DNA from: a virus
Length of the DNA stretch: 34,301 bases
Strand: one strand, 5' to 3'
Virus record (IMG/VR): IMGVR_UViG_3300021519_000034
Location: 1 to 34,301 of that record
Below the pieces are notes generated by a model. That model searched no databases, had not been told where the DNA came from, and saw nothing but the letters and a program-made list of their open reading frames with translations. Shown one piece after another: positions 7,368 to 15,187 of the stretch. Position numbers and translations under genes: made by a program. Positions within the stretch are counted from its first letter, which is position 1, and each line of letters begins with the position of its first letter.

Positions 7368-8913
7368 TTAGGCGATCAACACGCCGCAAAATTGCGGCCC
7401 GCTGCTCGTCAAATTACCGGCCCACCCGATTAATTTCACGATTGCGTCTTGGTTCACCGCCTGACGCTCGCCACCAATCGGAACAAAGTTGCGGTCTGCA
7501 TGAGGACGGAACATCATGTACTTGGTGTTCAAGAACCACATGTGGCTAGCAGTAGCAGCCGAACCGATACCACCGTCCAGCACCACGTCAGAAGCCATAC
7601 CCGCGCCATAGTATTTCAGCGAGGCAAAACCAGCACCGGCAGTTGAATTGCCGCTGTCAGAAATGCGCTGAATCGACTGCAAGGACTGCAAGTAAAGCCG
7701 ATAAAAAATATTATCTGCCACAATTAGGTCCGGTTTATCAGTCCCGCGAATCAACTGAACAGCAAGCGAATCCATATACTGTTGGATGTTGGAAGCAGTA
7801 ACAGCAGCACCACCGTTCGTCACGCCCGAATAAGCTACGGACTGCCAGAACGTATAGGTTGCGCGGTTAATACCACCGTAGGTTCCAGAGGTAGGCGCAT
7901 CAGGAACGGCAGCGCCGAGGCCCGTGATGTTCTTTCCGCTGTTGCCGGTTCCGTCCAGATAAATATCCGATCCAATACGGTTAGCCAGCTGCGCTTCAGC
8001 CACATTCATACGACCGTCCAGCAGGTCGATGATCGCCTCTTTGCCGCTGTTCTGGATCATTTCCAGACCGCTAATCGAAACAGCCGATGCGTACTGGGTG
8101 ATACCAAACTGCGCCGCCGAGATGGGGCTGTTTTGTGAAACGTTAAGCACTTCATCAATTTTGTTAACGTTTAGGCTCTTTATCCTAAACTTCAATATGT
8201 CACCATATTGTTCAGACTATATCATCCCTTTCGGGTGGGAAGCTCGTGGGTTCATTACCGCTTTCGCTCGGAACCTAGTCGTTACACCTTCTGTATCCCT
8301 CAGGCTTTCGCCTTACATATACAGCTTGGCTCGGTATTATCTTTAACTTGCTTACGGTTAAAGGTTTTCACCGAATTCATCCCATTTGCTTTGTAAACTT
8401 GCTTAATGCAAATAAACAGAGGGGCTAGAAGTCAACCCTGAATAACTGTTGGTATTATTTGAAGCCGTGTCATTGTACATAATCTCCTGGAGTATGATAT
8501 TCCCGCCGGAAAAAGTCTTCACATTTCCGCGTTCCTTCAGCCTACGCAAGAGCGCATTATTATTTGTTACGTTATCTGCCAGTTCCAGTTTGTTATCGCA
8601 AGGTTCTTTATCCTTGCCTCTATAAGTTACCTTATAGCTCAGACTATATCTTCCCTTTCGGGTTGCGCGCTCGTGGGCCTTTACTGTCCGTTCTGGACTC
8701 CATGACCTAGTCGTTACGCCTTCATTGCATTCCTGCAATGCTTGGCTCGGTATTGCCCATGATGACATTGCTGCCAGCATTAGGGGTTCCACCGAATTCA
8801 CGCAATTTTCCATTTCATCAGTTGCCTAATGAACGGGGGCAATGTTTTTTACCCGAGCGACTTTGAATGTTGGTCGCAATGATGTCACTAACAGAACTAT
8901 TGGCAAATGCCAT
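7368..8913 (-). CDS. Major capsid protein, three exons split by two group I introns
   Basis: Exon 1 is 8913-8851 (21 codons, ATG preceded by AAGGAG), exon 2 is 8585-8435, exon 3 is 8155-7368. Joined, they give 1002 bases, a 333-residue protein. The junctions read SRSG/ELADNVTNNN and NSYSG/Y/EVLNVSQNSP, which restores a continuous capsid sequence; the second junction rebuilds a TAT Tyr codon from T and AT. Without splicing, exon 1 meets TGA at 8820-8818 after 31 codons and exon 2 stops at 8403. The C-terminal part (GGERQAVNQDAIVKLIGWAG) fits a HK97-type capsid fold. The gene sits between scaffold and decoration genes, as expected. Splice sites are inferred from frame, U at the 5' exon end and G at the intron end. 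Confidence 0.9.
8156..8434 (-). ncRNA. Group I intron 2 in the capsid gene (279 nt)
   Basis: The RNA from 8434 to 8156 carries the group I core. P4 pairs CGGU with ACCG (AATTCGGTG and ATACCGAG). P5 closes with CTTTAAC/GTTAAAG. P6 contains AGGC-GAAA-GCCT. P7 pairs GACTA in GTAACGACTAGG with TAGTC in GATATAGTCTGA. P9-type hairpins CAATATG-GTGA-CATATTG and GTTTAGG/CCTAAAC follow. The GATATAGTCTG box and the GTGA-capped hairpin match what I recall of the T4 td intron. The 5' exon ends in GGGT and can pair with GCCC in the intron (P1, with the U.G wobble); the intron ends in G. It has no ORF for an endonuclease. Confidence 0.93.
8586..8850 (-). ncRNA. Group I intron 1 in the capsid gene (265 nt)
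   Basis: The RNA from 8850 to 8586 shares the core of intron 2: AATTCGGTGGAACCCC and AATACCGAGCC (P4/P5), a perfect P6 extension CATTGCA-GGAA-TGCAATG, GTAACGACTAGG with AGATATAGTCTGA (P7), a P8 hairpin GTCC/GGAC, CCC-GAAA-GGG, and P9 hairpins CTATAAG-GTAA-CTTATAG and GCAAGG/CCTTGC. The 5' exon also ends in GGGT with a GCCC guide in the intron, and the intron ends in G. The peripheral loops differ from intron 2, so the pair are related but diverged. No endonuclease gene is inside. A subgroup IA-like type is likely by resemblance to td. Confidence 0.92.
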
Positions 8914-8935
8914 GATTTAGCTCCTTAAAAGTGAA

Positions 8936-9931
8936 TTAAAGCCGGTCACTCATGCTGTCGAATTGCTCAGCAAGTAGCGCCCGACGATCTTGCGCTTTGG
9001 ATTGAGTCGCTGCTCCGGGTGTGGAACCTCGCACACTCACCGCTGCCGCCCTTGCAGCTTTCGCTGCCCTATCGGCCCCTGCTCTTTTCGCCGCGTCTGC
9101 CTGAACTTGTTGGTTCTGGTGGACAGTTTCAAAAAGACCCTGGTCAAGGCGTATAGCTTTCTCATAAGCATCTTGCAAATCGGTCGCAACACCGCTCTGT
9201 AGGAGCTGGATCATTACAGGCCGCGCTTCTTCAAAATGCTCTGCTTTTTGGGAAAATTGATTTATCTCTCCCAACAAAACTTGATTCTGTTGTTGTTCCT
9301 GCTGCTGCTTCCAGTTTTGTACCTCGCCACGAACCGAATTCAGTTCGTTTTGCAAAGCATAAAACTGCGGATCAACAGGGGCTTGTTGTTGCAAGCCACC
9401 TACATCGCTTAAATTTATACCATAACTTTGCGCTAGTCTAGCGAAATATTGCTGCTTTTCATGGGGTTGGCTAGTCCGCAAGATATGGTCAGCTTCCATC
9501 AGAGCTTTAACCGCTTTTGGCGCGTCAATCCCCAGGCCGGTAATCGTTTGCATATACGGTGCGATTACCTCTTGCATCTGGTCGGCATACTGCGCTTTAG
9601 ACTTTAGCGGCTCGATGCCTGCCTTCATTTGTTCTTCGCGCTGGAAGGCGTATTCCTTTAGCTTATCGTCCGCACCTTGCCAGACCTCGTGATAATCCTT
9701 TTTCCAGCTTGCAGGAGGACGTTTCCAGACGGGTTCTTCAACCGCTTCTGTGGCTGCTGGAGCCGCTTCAGGCGCGGGTTTCGCATACTTGCCCGTATTG
9801 TCGCGTGCGGGTTCAGCCGCTGGAGACGGCTTTTCGGTTGGAGCCGCTTCTACCTCGTCAAACTGCTGTGCAAGCAAATCACGGCGTGCATCTGCATTTT
9901 CTACCGGGACAATCTCATTTAGGTCTGCCAT
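8936..9931 (-). CDS. Capsid scaffold protein
   Basis: 331 residues, acidic and helical, with an Ala/Pro/Glu-rich linker (residues 28-70), a WKRPPASWKKDYHEVW motif, a long Gln-rich coiled coil (about 190-225) and an Ala/Arg-rich tail. Similar proteins directly upstream of the capsid gene act as scaffolds during head assembly. The short motif RRDLLAQQFD near the N-terminus recurs as RRALLAEQFD at the C-terminus, an internal repeat that may be the capsid-binding end. No protease domain is visible. Confidence 0.85.
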   Translation of the reverse strand: MADLNEIVPVENADARRDLLAQQFDEVEAAPTEKPSPAAEPARDNTGKYAKPAPEAAPAATEAVEEPVWKRPPASWKKDYHEVWQGADDKLKEYAFQREEQMKAGIEPLKSKAQYADQMQEVIAPYMQTITGLGIDAPKAVKALMEADHILRTSQPHEKQQYFARLAQSYGINLSDVGGLQQQAPVDPQFYALQNELNSVRGEVQNWKQQQEQQQNQVLLGEINQFSQKAEHFEEARPVMIQLLQSGVATDLQDAYEKAIRLDQGLFETVHQNQQVQADAAKRAGADRAAKAARAAAVSVRGSTPGAATQSKAQDRRALLAEQFDSMSDRL

Positions 9932-9952
9932 TTTCCTACTCCCTGTGGGGGT

Positions 9953-10276
9953 TTAATTACGGGTGAAACGAATATCGTCGCGCAACTTGTTAAGTATTTT
10001 GTTTGCTTGCGAATGCGTCATGTTTGACAACTGCGCTTTCAATACGTCTTTACGAGTGTCTTTAACTGGTACGGGTTTGCTCTCCATACGTTCATTGCCA
10101 ACCTCAAAGCAGTTATGTTCCCGCAAATGCTCTCGGTGCTTGCTGCGGCTGGTAATCATGCTGCCATCAACCATAGACTGATACGGCTGTATGTCAGGCA
10201 TAACGTAGTGGTGATCTGGCGTGTAATCACCCTTTTCTATCGCTACGCCATCAACGTAAATCCAGCTTTTTCTCAT
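9953..10276 (-). CDS. Conserved-looking hypothetical protein between portal and scaffold
   Basis: 107 residues starting MRKSWIYVDGVAIEKGDY and containing a VMPDIQPYQSMVDGSMITSR segment, a His/Arg-rich HREHLREHN stretch and a helical basic C-terminus. I recall similar sequences in this place in other podovirus genomes, but no function is known to me. Its start overlaps the stop of the upstream gene by 4 bases, so translation is probably coupled within the head cluster. Confidence 0.75.
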   Translation of the reverse strand: MRKSWIYVDGVAIEKGDYTPDHHYVMPDIQPYQSMVDGSMITSRSKHREHLREHNCFEVGNERMESKPVPVKDTRKDVLKAQLSNMTHSQANKILNKLRDDIRFTRN

Positions 10277-10617
10277 AGCAGGGCTAAAACGTCCTCGTCA
10301 TCAAGTTCAATGTGCAATTCCCATATCCTTTGCACCCTGTCCAAATCCTCTAGCATCCGGTCGTAATCTATTGCCGGCAAAGTAGCTGCTCTGGTTTCCA
10401 TAAACGGCGCGGCTATTTCCTCCGCAACGTCTGGCCTACCCTCTACAATCTTCTCAAACGCATAAACAATCTCAGCTTTACGGCGTGCCTTATCTGCAAT
10501 TTCCTTTGCAAACTTCTTTTTAAGGTAATCCCCGTCATGGGTGTCAAACTCAACGAGGGGCGTTACATAGTCCCAGGTCGCATCGTTCCAAGTACCGGTG
10601 TCCCAACCTCCGTTCAT
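10273..10617 (-). CDS. Hypothetical acidic head-cluster protein
   Basis: 114 residues. The N-terminus is Trp-rich (MNGGWDTGTWNDATWDYV) and the rest is a charged helical region (KKFAKEIADKARRKAEIVYAF) ending in acidic DDEDVLALL. The ATG at 10617 overlaps the portal stop by 4 bases. No family is recognised. Its fixed place between portal and scaffold suggests an assembly role, which is a guess from context. Confidence 0.7.
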   Translation of the reverse strand: MNGGWDTGTWNDATWDYVTPLVEFDTHDGDYLKKKFAKEIADKARRKAEIVYAFEKIVEGRPDVAEEIAAPFMETRAATLPAIDYDRMLEDLDRVQRIWELHIELDDEDVLALL

Positions 10618-12962
10618 TGGACAATTTCAACGCCAATGGCTTTACCGTCAGGCCCGCGAATAATCCGCTTCTTCGCAGTTGCCGCAGACATAACATTGTC
10701 CATTTTCTCCATCGTTGCGTTTTGCATATCGTTCATGTTTTGGTGCATTGCTGCTATAGTTTGCAAAGCGTTTTGGACATTATCGCCAAGCTCCGAGGCT
10801 ATACGGTCGCTGGCTGCCGTAGCTGCTTCGACCAAAGGCACATCCACGCCCGGATTTGCACCAATTCTGGCAACCAAGACTTTAGTCGCAGCCTCAAGTT
10901 CGGCTTTCCAACGGTTAAATTCATCCTCTGCCGCTGCGGTCTGCGCCTTCATCGCCATTTCGTGCTGCATTTTCTGGTCTTCGATCTGAGCCTGCATCTG
11001 CGCCAGTTGCATCTCAGCCTGAATCTTGGACTGGTGCATCTGCCCATCGAGCTGCGCCTTCATCTGCGCTGCTTGAGCGTCTGCCTGCACCCGCATCTGG
11101 TCGGATTGCGCTGCGGCTTGCATCTTGGCTTGCTCTAGCTGTTGTTGAGCCTGGAGCTTCATCATTTCAGGGTCGGGGCGCTGCTGCGGGTTCTGCTGGC
11201 TTGCAGCGGCTTTCTGCTTGATCTGCTCCAGCGCCACGTCTAGCGTGCCTTCAATGGCTTTAGCTTGCTTAAACCCGCCAACGCCAAACTTCATTAACTC
11301 CACAAGCATAGGCACAAGCTCTGGCGACTGCTGGCCTACAGGTAAAGCCTCCCGCATGAACGAGCCAAACGCGGTCAGAAACTCTACGCGGTCTTTCTTG
11401 TTCTGCTGCTGGTCAAGTTGGACAAGCGAATCCGCATCCACCTCAATTCGGAAGTTACGCAAAGGACTGTCTTGGAGCAACATTAGAGCTTGCGGAACCA
11501 GAGCTTGATCTGCCTCACTCATCTGCTCAGCAGCGGCGTATTCAAGGATGGTTTTAGGCTGGAACTTAGAGCAAATGACTTGCGCTTTTAGCCTGATAAG
11601 CTCGGAAGCAAACAGCGCCACTTCCTCTTGCATACTGCGGAGCCTCAGACCAGCGTATTGACCCTTGATCTGCTGCGCGGTAGCGGTTTCGCTCGCCGCG
11701 GTTTGGCCCCGAATAATGTCCGATATGCCGGTAATCTCGTAAATCTGCGCTTTGATATCATCTCGCGCCCGGTAGCATTGGAGCAAAGCGTTTGACAATA
11801 CATCGAGCGGCAACAGGTCAATGCTGCCCTTTAACCCGCCTTTTTCGCTAAACGCCATCCACTTATCAACAGGGATCAGCGCGTTGTTTTCGCCCTCTGT
11901 CAAAAGCCGTTGCAGGCTAGGTTGGCTTGCGTCATAGACACCCCGAACCCGCAGAGCCTTTACCAGCCCGTCAATGCGGTCTGAAAGAATGTCGAGTTCA
12001 TTCGCTTGGTCTTGGTACAGGATGAAGTCAGGAACCGGAACTAAGGTGTCCGAGGTCATCGTCGCGTACAAAGGCGTGGCGCAAGGGAAGAAACCTTCTA
12101 GTTCCAGCGGATCGTCACGCTCATCAATCAGCGTAGGATTGTTCTTGGATAGCCAGTAGACCTTGCCGGTTTCCTTATCCCAAAGCTCGCATATCTTTGC
12201 CCTGGTGCGTTCTTTTGTGGACTGCCCGTAGTTTGTAAGCGTTTCGGGGCCAGAATCCAGCGCAATAGTCTTAGCGGTTTTCTCGCCAAATCGTTCTATC
12301 AGAGCTTCGCGGCTCATGTACACCCAACGCCAGACGCACGTTACTTCTTCCCAAGTGCGAGCGACAGAATGCCCAAAATCTTTCCAATGAACGTAGTCCG
12401 TGGGAGCGCACTCGTATTCAATTTCTTCCTGGGGTTCGGTTTCGCCAGCGGTGTAGTCCTCGCCTTCCGAGGCAGGCGCACCTTCGGCGGTTTGTCCTTC
12501 GGCTCGCTCATTTTCAACGTCCTCCGTTACTTGTAAACCATCTTCAGGAATATCCTGCTGACGAACGTGCGGTTCGTACCGTACCCAAGCAACGCCACGA
12601 CCGCCGAGAAACCTATCCGCAACCGCGTGTTTCATGGTTGCGCGGAAGTCAGGGTAATGTTCAATCTCAAAGTCTAAAGCGCGTTCAATGAGCTGCCCCG
12701 CCACCCGTCCAACAGGGTCATTATCGCCAAATCTTCGCTCAGCTACCGCTTTAGGGAGCTTGGCATAAACGGCAGGAATCAGCGTCTGGACGTTAGACCA
12801 AAGAATATTGAACTTGGCAGTTTCGTTCGTATGCTGGCTTCTATTATCGTCGCGGTAACGCTTAACAATCTTAGTTGTCCGCGCTTCCCACTTCTTAAAC
12901 TCGTTGTCATAAGCCGAAATGACGTTAAGCCATTTCTGTACGCCGGTGCTGGTCGGTTCCAT
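10614..12962 (-). CDS. Portal protein (P22-like)
   Basis: 782 residues, in the usual size range for P22-type portals. The N-terminal half has the expected mixed alpha/beta body (WARTWEEVTCVWRWVYMSRE, DFILYQDQANELDILSDRID, then EITGISDIIRGQ and ASETATAQQIKGQYAGLR, a strongly recurrent podovirus portal segment). From about residue 590 to 700 it has a long Gln/Ala/Met-rich coiled coil with near-heptad QMKAQ/QMQAQ repeats, like the barrel helix of P22 portal. It forms the dodecameric DNA channel at one head vertex. It starts directly after the ADP-ribosyltransferase-like gene and is followed by small head genes. Confidence 0.92.
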   Translation of the reverse strand: MEPTSTGVQKWLNVISAYDNEFKKWEARTTKIVKRYRDDNRSQHTNETAKFNILWSNVQTLIPAVYAKLPKAVAERRFGDNDPVGRVAGQLIERALDFEIEHYPDFRATMKHAVADRFLGGRGVAWVRYEPHVRQQDIPEDGLQVTEDVENERAEGQTAEGAPASEGEDYTAGETEPQEEIEYECAPTDYVHWKDFGHSVARTWEEVTCVWRWVYMSREALIERFGEKTAKTIALDSGPETLTNYGQSTKERTRAKICELWDKETGKVYWLSKNNPTLIDERDDPLELEGFFPCATPLYATMTSDTLVPVPDFILYQDQANELDILSDRIDGLVKALRVRGVYDASQPSLQRLLTEGENNALIPVDKWMAFSEKGGLKGSIDLLPLDVLSNALLQCYRARDDIKAQIYEITGISDIIRGQTAASETATAQQIKGQYAGLRLRSMQEEVALFASELIRLKAQVICSKFQPKTILEYAAAEQMSEADQALVPQALMLLQDSPLRNFRIEVDADSLVQLDQQQNKKDRVEFLTAFGSFMREALPVGQQSPELVPMLVELMKFGVGGFKQAKAIEGTLDVALEQIKQKAAASQQNPQQRPDPEMMKLQAQQQLEQAKMQAAAQSDQMRVQADAQAAQMKAQLDGQMHQSKIQAEMQLAQMQAQIEDQKMQHEMAMKAQTAAAEDEFNRWKAELEAATKVLVARIGANPGVDVPLVEAATAASDRIASELGDNVQNALQTIAAMHQNMNDMQNATMEKMDNVMSAATAKKRIIRGPDGKAIGVEIVQ

Positions 12963-13868
12963 TTATTCTCGTCCTATTATTTTAGGCAACGCATCATCAA
13001 ACACTACAAAGTTGCTAGTTCCAGCTTTTCCCGTTCTACTGCCTGCGTCTAGGTAGCGTATGCCGGGGATGCCCATACCGTTTAGCATAGCCGACACCTT
13101 GCTATCGCCGTAAGTTCTAACAAGCCTGCCATATGTTTGCTGCCCCAACTCATTAGCATCATAATCACTGCCTTTGGGGTGGTAGGTGTCTTTGTCTATT
13201 TTTGCCAAAGCATCACGCAACGCTTTCGGCTGTTGACTAAACGGCTTATCCCAATCCAACATCTTTGCTATGTGTTCGTCGGGGAGGTCTACTTTGTAGA
13301 GATACCCTTGATTGCCTTGTCCCTCTGTTAATTCTTTAATAGCATTTAAGTAACCTTTTTTAGCTGCCGGATTGTCCGTTGTTGCCGCTTTACCCCTTGC
13401 ATATGTAATTTGTTTTGCTAATTCTTCTGGAAACAGTTTAGGGCCAGCTAACATTTCTCGATAAGCTGTTCCAGTTGACGGATTCTCCGCAAAATACAGC
13501 CCATGCCCGTAAGCCTGCGCCCCCTCGCCCGTTCCAATCTTGCTCATGTCGAACTTGTCAAACTTGTACGGGGAGCCGTGAAACACGGTCATTCCCGCCA
13601 GTCCAACATCGTTCATTTTTTGCATATAGTTAGGGTCGGCTTCGTACCCTTGCTTTGCCATGATCGGCCCTGCACCCGTAGGCAAAATATCTTGCAACCC
13701 ACCTTTCAGCAAACCAGAAAGCCTACGCCCTATATCACCGTAAAACTGCGGATCGCGCAAAGCACCGCCGATATATTCTGGCGATTGAATGGCAGCGGCA
13801 AGCGGACTAGGCATAGCCTGATCCTGCTGGTAACGCAATGCGGCAGCTAAACGGTCAGCGTCAGCCAT
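12963..13868 (-). CDS. ADP-ribosyltransferase-like protein (ART-PolyVal type)
   Basis: 301 residues. After an N-terminal leader shared with the gene at 14158-14583 (DRLAAAL-YQQ), the C-terminal two thirds match the phage polyvalent ART fold: VFHGSPYKFDKFDMSKIG (His97), GEGAQAYGHGLYFAENP (Tyr125), and the closing segment GIPGIRYLDAGSR followed by SNFVVFDDALPKI. These are the H and Y positions of the H-Y-[EQ] type of ARTs. Such domains are often carried on injected phage proteins and may modify host proteins soon after entry. Substrate unknown; activity not shown. Confidence 0.8.
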   Translation of the reverse strand: MADADRLAAALRYQQDQAMPSPLAAAIQSPEYIGGALRDPQFYGDIGRRLSGLLKGGLQDILPTGAGPIMAKQGYEADPNYMQKMNDVGLAGMTVFHGSPYKFDKFDMSKIGTGEGAQAYGHGLYFAENPSTGTAYREMLAGPKLFPEELAKQITYARGKAATTDNPAAKKGYLNAIKELTEGQGNQGYLYKVDLPDEHIAKMLDWDKPFSQQPKALRDALAKIDKDTYHPKGSDYDANELGQQTYGRLVRTYGDSKVSAMLNGMGIPGIRYLDAGSRTGKAGTSNFVVFDDALPKIIGRE

Positions 13869-14158
13869 TATTTATTCCGCGCCGAAATAGCGTGTGCTTT
13901 AGCCTGTGCGTCCTCTTTGCTTGACGCACCCCATGCCTTTAGAGCAAGCGCCAAACGGGTAGGATCGCCATTCGGTTTTTGCATCGGCCCCGGCATATTG
14001 CCCATCCTCGCAAGAAATGATGCTCTGCGCGGGTTATCACCAGCCTTTACTGGTGCTTTAAGCGTCCCGCCGGTTTCAGCCTTATAACTAGCGCGACCAG
14101 CCGCATTTAGCCCGCCAGCGGGGTTCTTCCCTTCTTTTCGTGTCCAAGCTGCGCTCAT
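13868..14158 (-). CDS. Small basic protein (DUF6321-like)
   Basis: 96 residues, rich in Gly, Ala and Lys. It begins AWTRKEGKNPAGGLNAAGR and continues with TGGTLKAPV, a pattern I associate with DUF6321, a family of small basic phage proteins near terminase and portal genes. Function is unknown. It overlaps both neighbours by one base. The family name is from memory and should be checked by profile search. Confidence 0.75.
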   Translation of the reverse strand: MSAAWTRKEGKNPAGGLNAAGRASYKAETGGTLKAPVKAGDNPRRASFLARMGNMPGPMQKPNGDPTRLALALKAWGASSKEDAQAKAHAISARNK

Positions 14159-14583
14159 TATTGTTGTCCCGCTTTAATTTTTAGCCAATCCGCCTCGGTT
14201 GCGCCAACAGCATCAGGGTTTACGCCTTTTGCTTGCATATAATATTCTTTCCACGCGGTCGGGTGTGTTGCTGATTTCAGCATTTCGCCGGTTGAAGTTG
14301 AAGAAGGCCAATGGTAACGATTGCTGTCATAAGGATCGCGTTCTGGTCTAATACCAGCACTCCATGCTTTACGGTAATCATAATTAGCGTTTTTGCTTAA
14401 ATCTGGAGTTTCGCCATATTGTTTTGTAAACTCTGAATACCACGGACTAGCCGCTATTTCTCTTTGGAATTGGATTTCTTTACCTTGCGCGGCTATGTTT
14501 GGGTTCATCATTTGAGGACGAGCTGCCGCCTCCAATTCTTGTTGATACTGTAACGCTGCGGCTAAACGGTCGGTATCAGCCAT
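14158..14583 (-). CDS. Hypothetical protein sharing the N-terminal leader of the ART-like protein
   Basis: 141 residues. Residues 1-16 (MADTDRLAAALQYQQE) are nearly the same as the start of the ADP-ribosyltransferase-like protein two genes downstream; the rest differs (FTKQYGETPDLSKNANYDYR, WPSSTSTGEMLKSATH). No enzyme motif. The common leader followed by unrelated bodies suggests a portable targeting or packaging tag. The start overlaps the FkbM gene by 8 bases. Confidence 0.7.
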   Translation of the reverse strand: MADTDRLAAALQYQQELEAAARPQMMNPNIAAQGKEIQFQREIAASPWYSEFTKQYGETPDLSKNANYDYRKAWSAGIRPERDPYDSNRYHWPSSTSTGEMLKSATHPTAWKEYYMQAKGVNPDAVGATEADWLKIKAGQQ

Positions 14584-15187
14584 GAGTAAATATCACATCC
14601 TTGTTAACTCGGTCGGCTATCTTGTAACCCATAAACCGCAACCAAGTGATGGTTTCATCGTCGGTGTACCCGTACCGCTCGCCCAAACCCTTAAGCTCTA
14701 ACGTGATCACAGGCCAGCCTGCTTCAATCGTGGCAATTGCGCCTAGCAACGCCTCATGCTCCGACCCTTCAACATCAAGCTGGAGCAAATCGCAATCGGT
14801 AACTCCCAAGCTATCAATTGGGATCACCGCAAACTCGTTACCCTGCTTGATTTGATGAGCGCCACTATTGTCAGGATAAATCCTGTCTATAGCAGCTCTG
14901 CCATGTACCCGTCCAAATGCCGCGCGTCTGCTTACAATATTCCTTGCGTTGCAGGTGTTAGCTTCCAACGCCTCGTAGTTATCCACATCCGGCTCGACCG
15001 TATATACAACAGCAAACTTTTCTGCGAGCGCCAGAGGATAAACGCCGATATTGCCGCCAGCCTGTATAACTGTCCTGAAGTCCTTGCACAAATCCAAACT
15101 AAAACCTAGATCACCCACTTCATCAAGCGCCGCAGCTAGGCAATGCTCGTCGGTTTCAGGTACGAAATAGCCTCTACGCGACCGCAT
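14576..15187 (-). CDS. FkbM-family methyltransferase
   Basis: The likely start is ATG at 15187 (MRSRRGYFVPETDEHCL), giving 203 residues and a 14-base overlap with the glycosyltransferase; an earlier ATG at 15235 would lie deeper in that gene. The SAM-binding motif I is VIQAGGNIGVYPLALA (about 40-55), followed by VYTVEPDVDNYEAL with Glu65, and later LLQLDVEGSEHEALLGA, the DVEG motif typical of FkbM enzymes. These usually O-methylate sugars or small molecules. It follows a glycosyltransferase, so a sugar target is likely, but this is inference. Confidence 0.88.
   Translation of the reverse strand: MRSRRGYFVPETDEHCLAAALDEVGDLGFSLDLCKDFRTVIQAGGNIGVYPLALAEKFAVVYTVEPDVDNYEALEANTCNARNIVSRRAAFGRVHGRAAIDRIYPDNSGAHQIKQGNEFAVIPIDSLGVTDCDLLQLDVEGSEHEALLGAIATIEAGWPVITLELKGLGERYGYTDDETITWLRFMGYKIADRVNKDVIFTHG

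Noticed and set aside
7368-8813. Reading the capsid region as three separate genes or as a pseudogene (frames 7368-8195 and 8403-8813)
   Set aside because: The frames begin or end inside sequence with group I intron structure; only the joined exons give a full capsid protein with a proper ribosome-binding site, so the ATG codons at 8195 and 8813 are intron-encoded artefacts.
7368-8913. Inteins or a group II intron as cause of the capsid interruptions
   Set aside because: The inserts contain stops in the host frame, so no intein; no domain V-like hairpin and no reverse transcriptase, while group I P4, P7 and P9 elements are clear.
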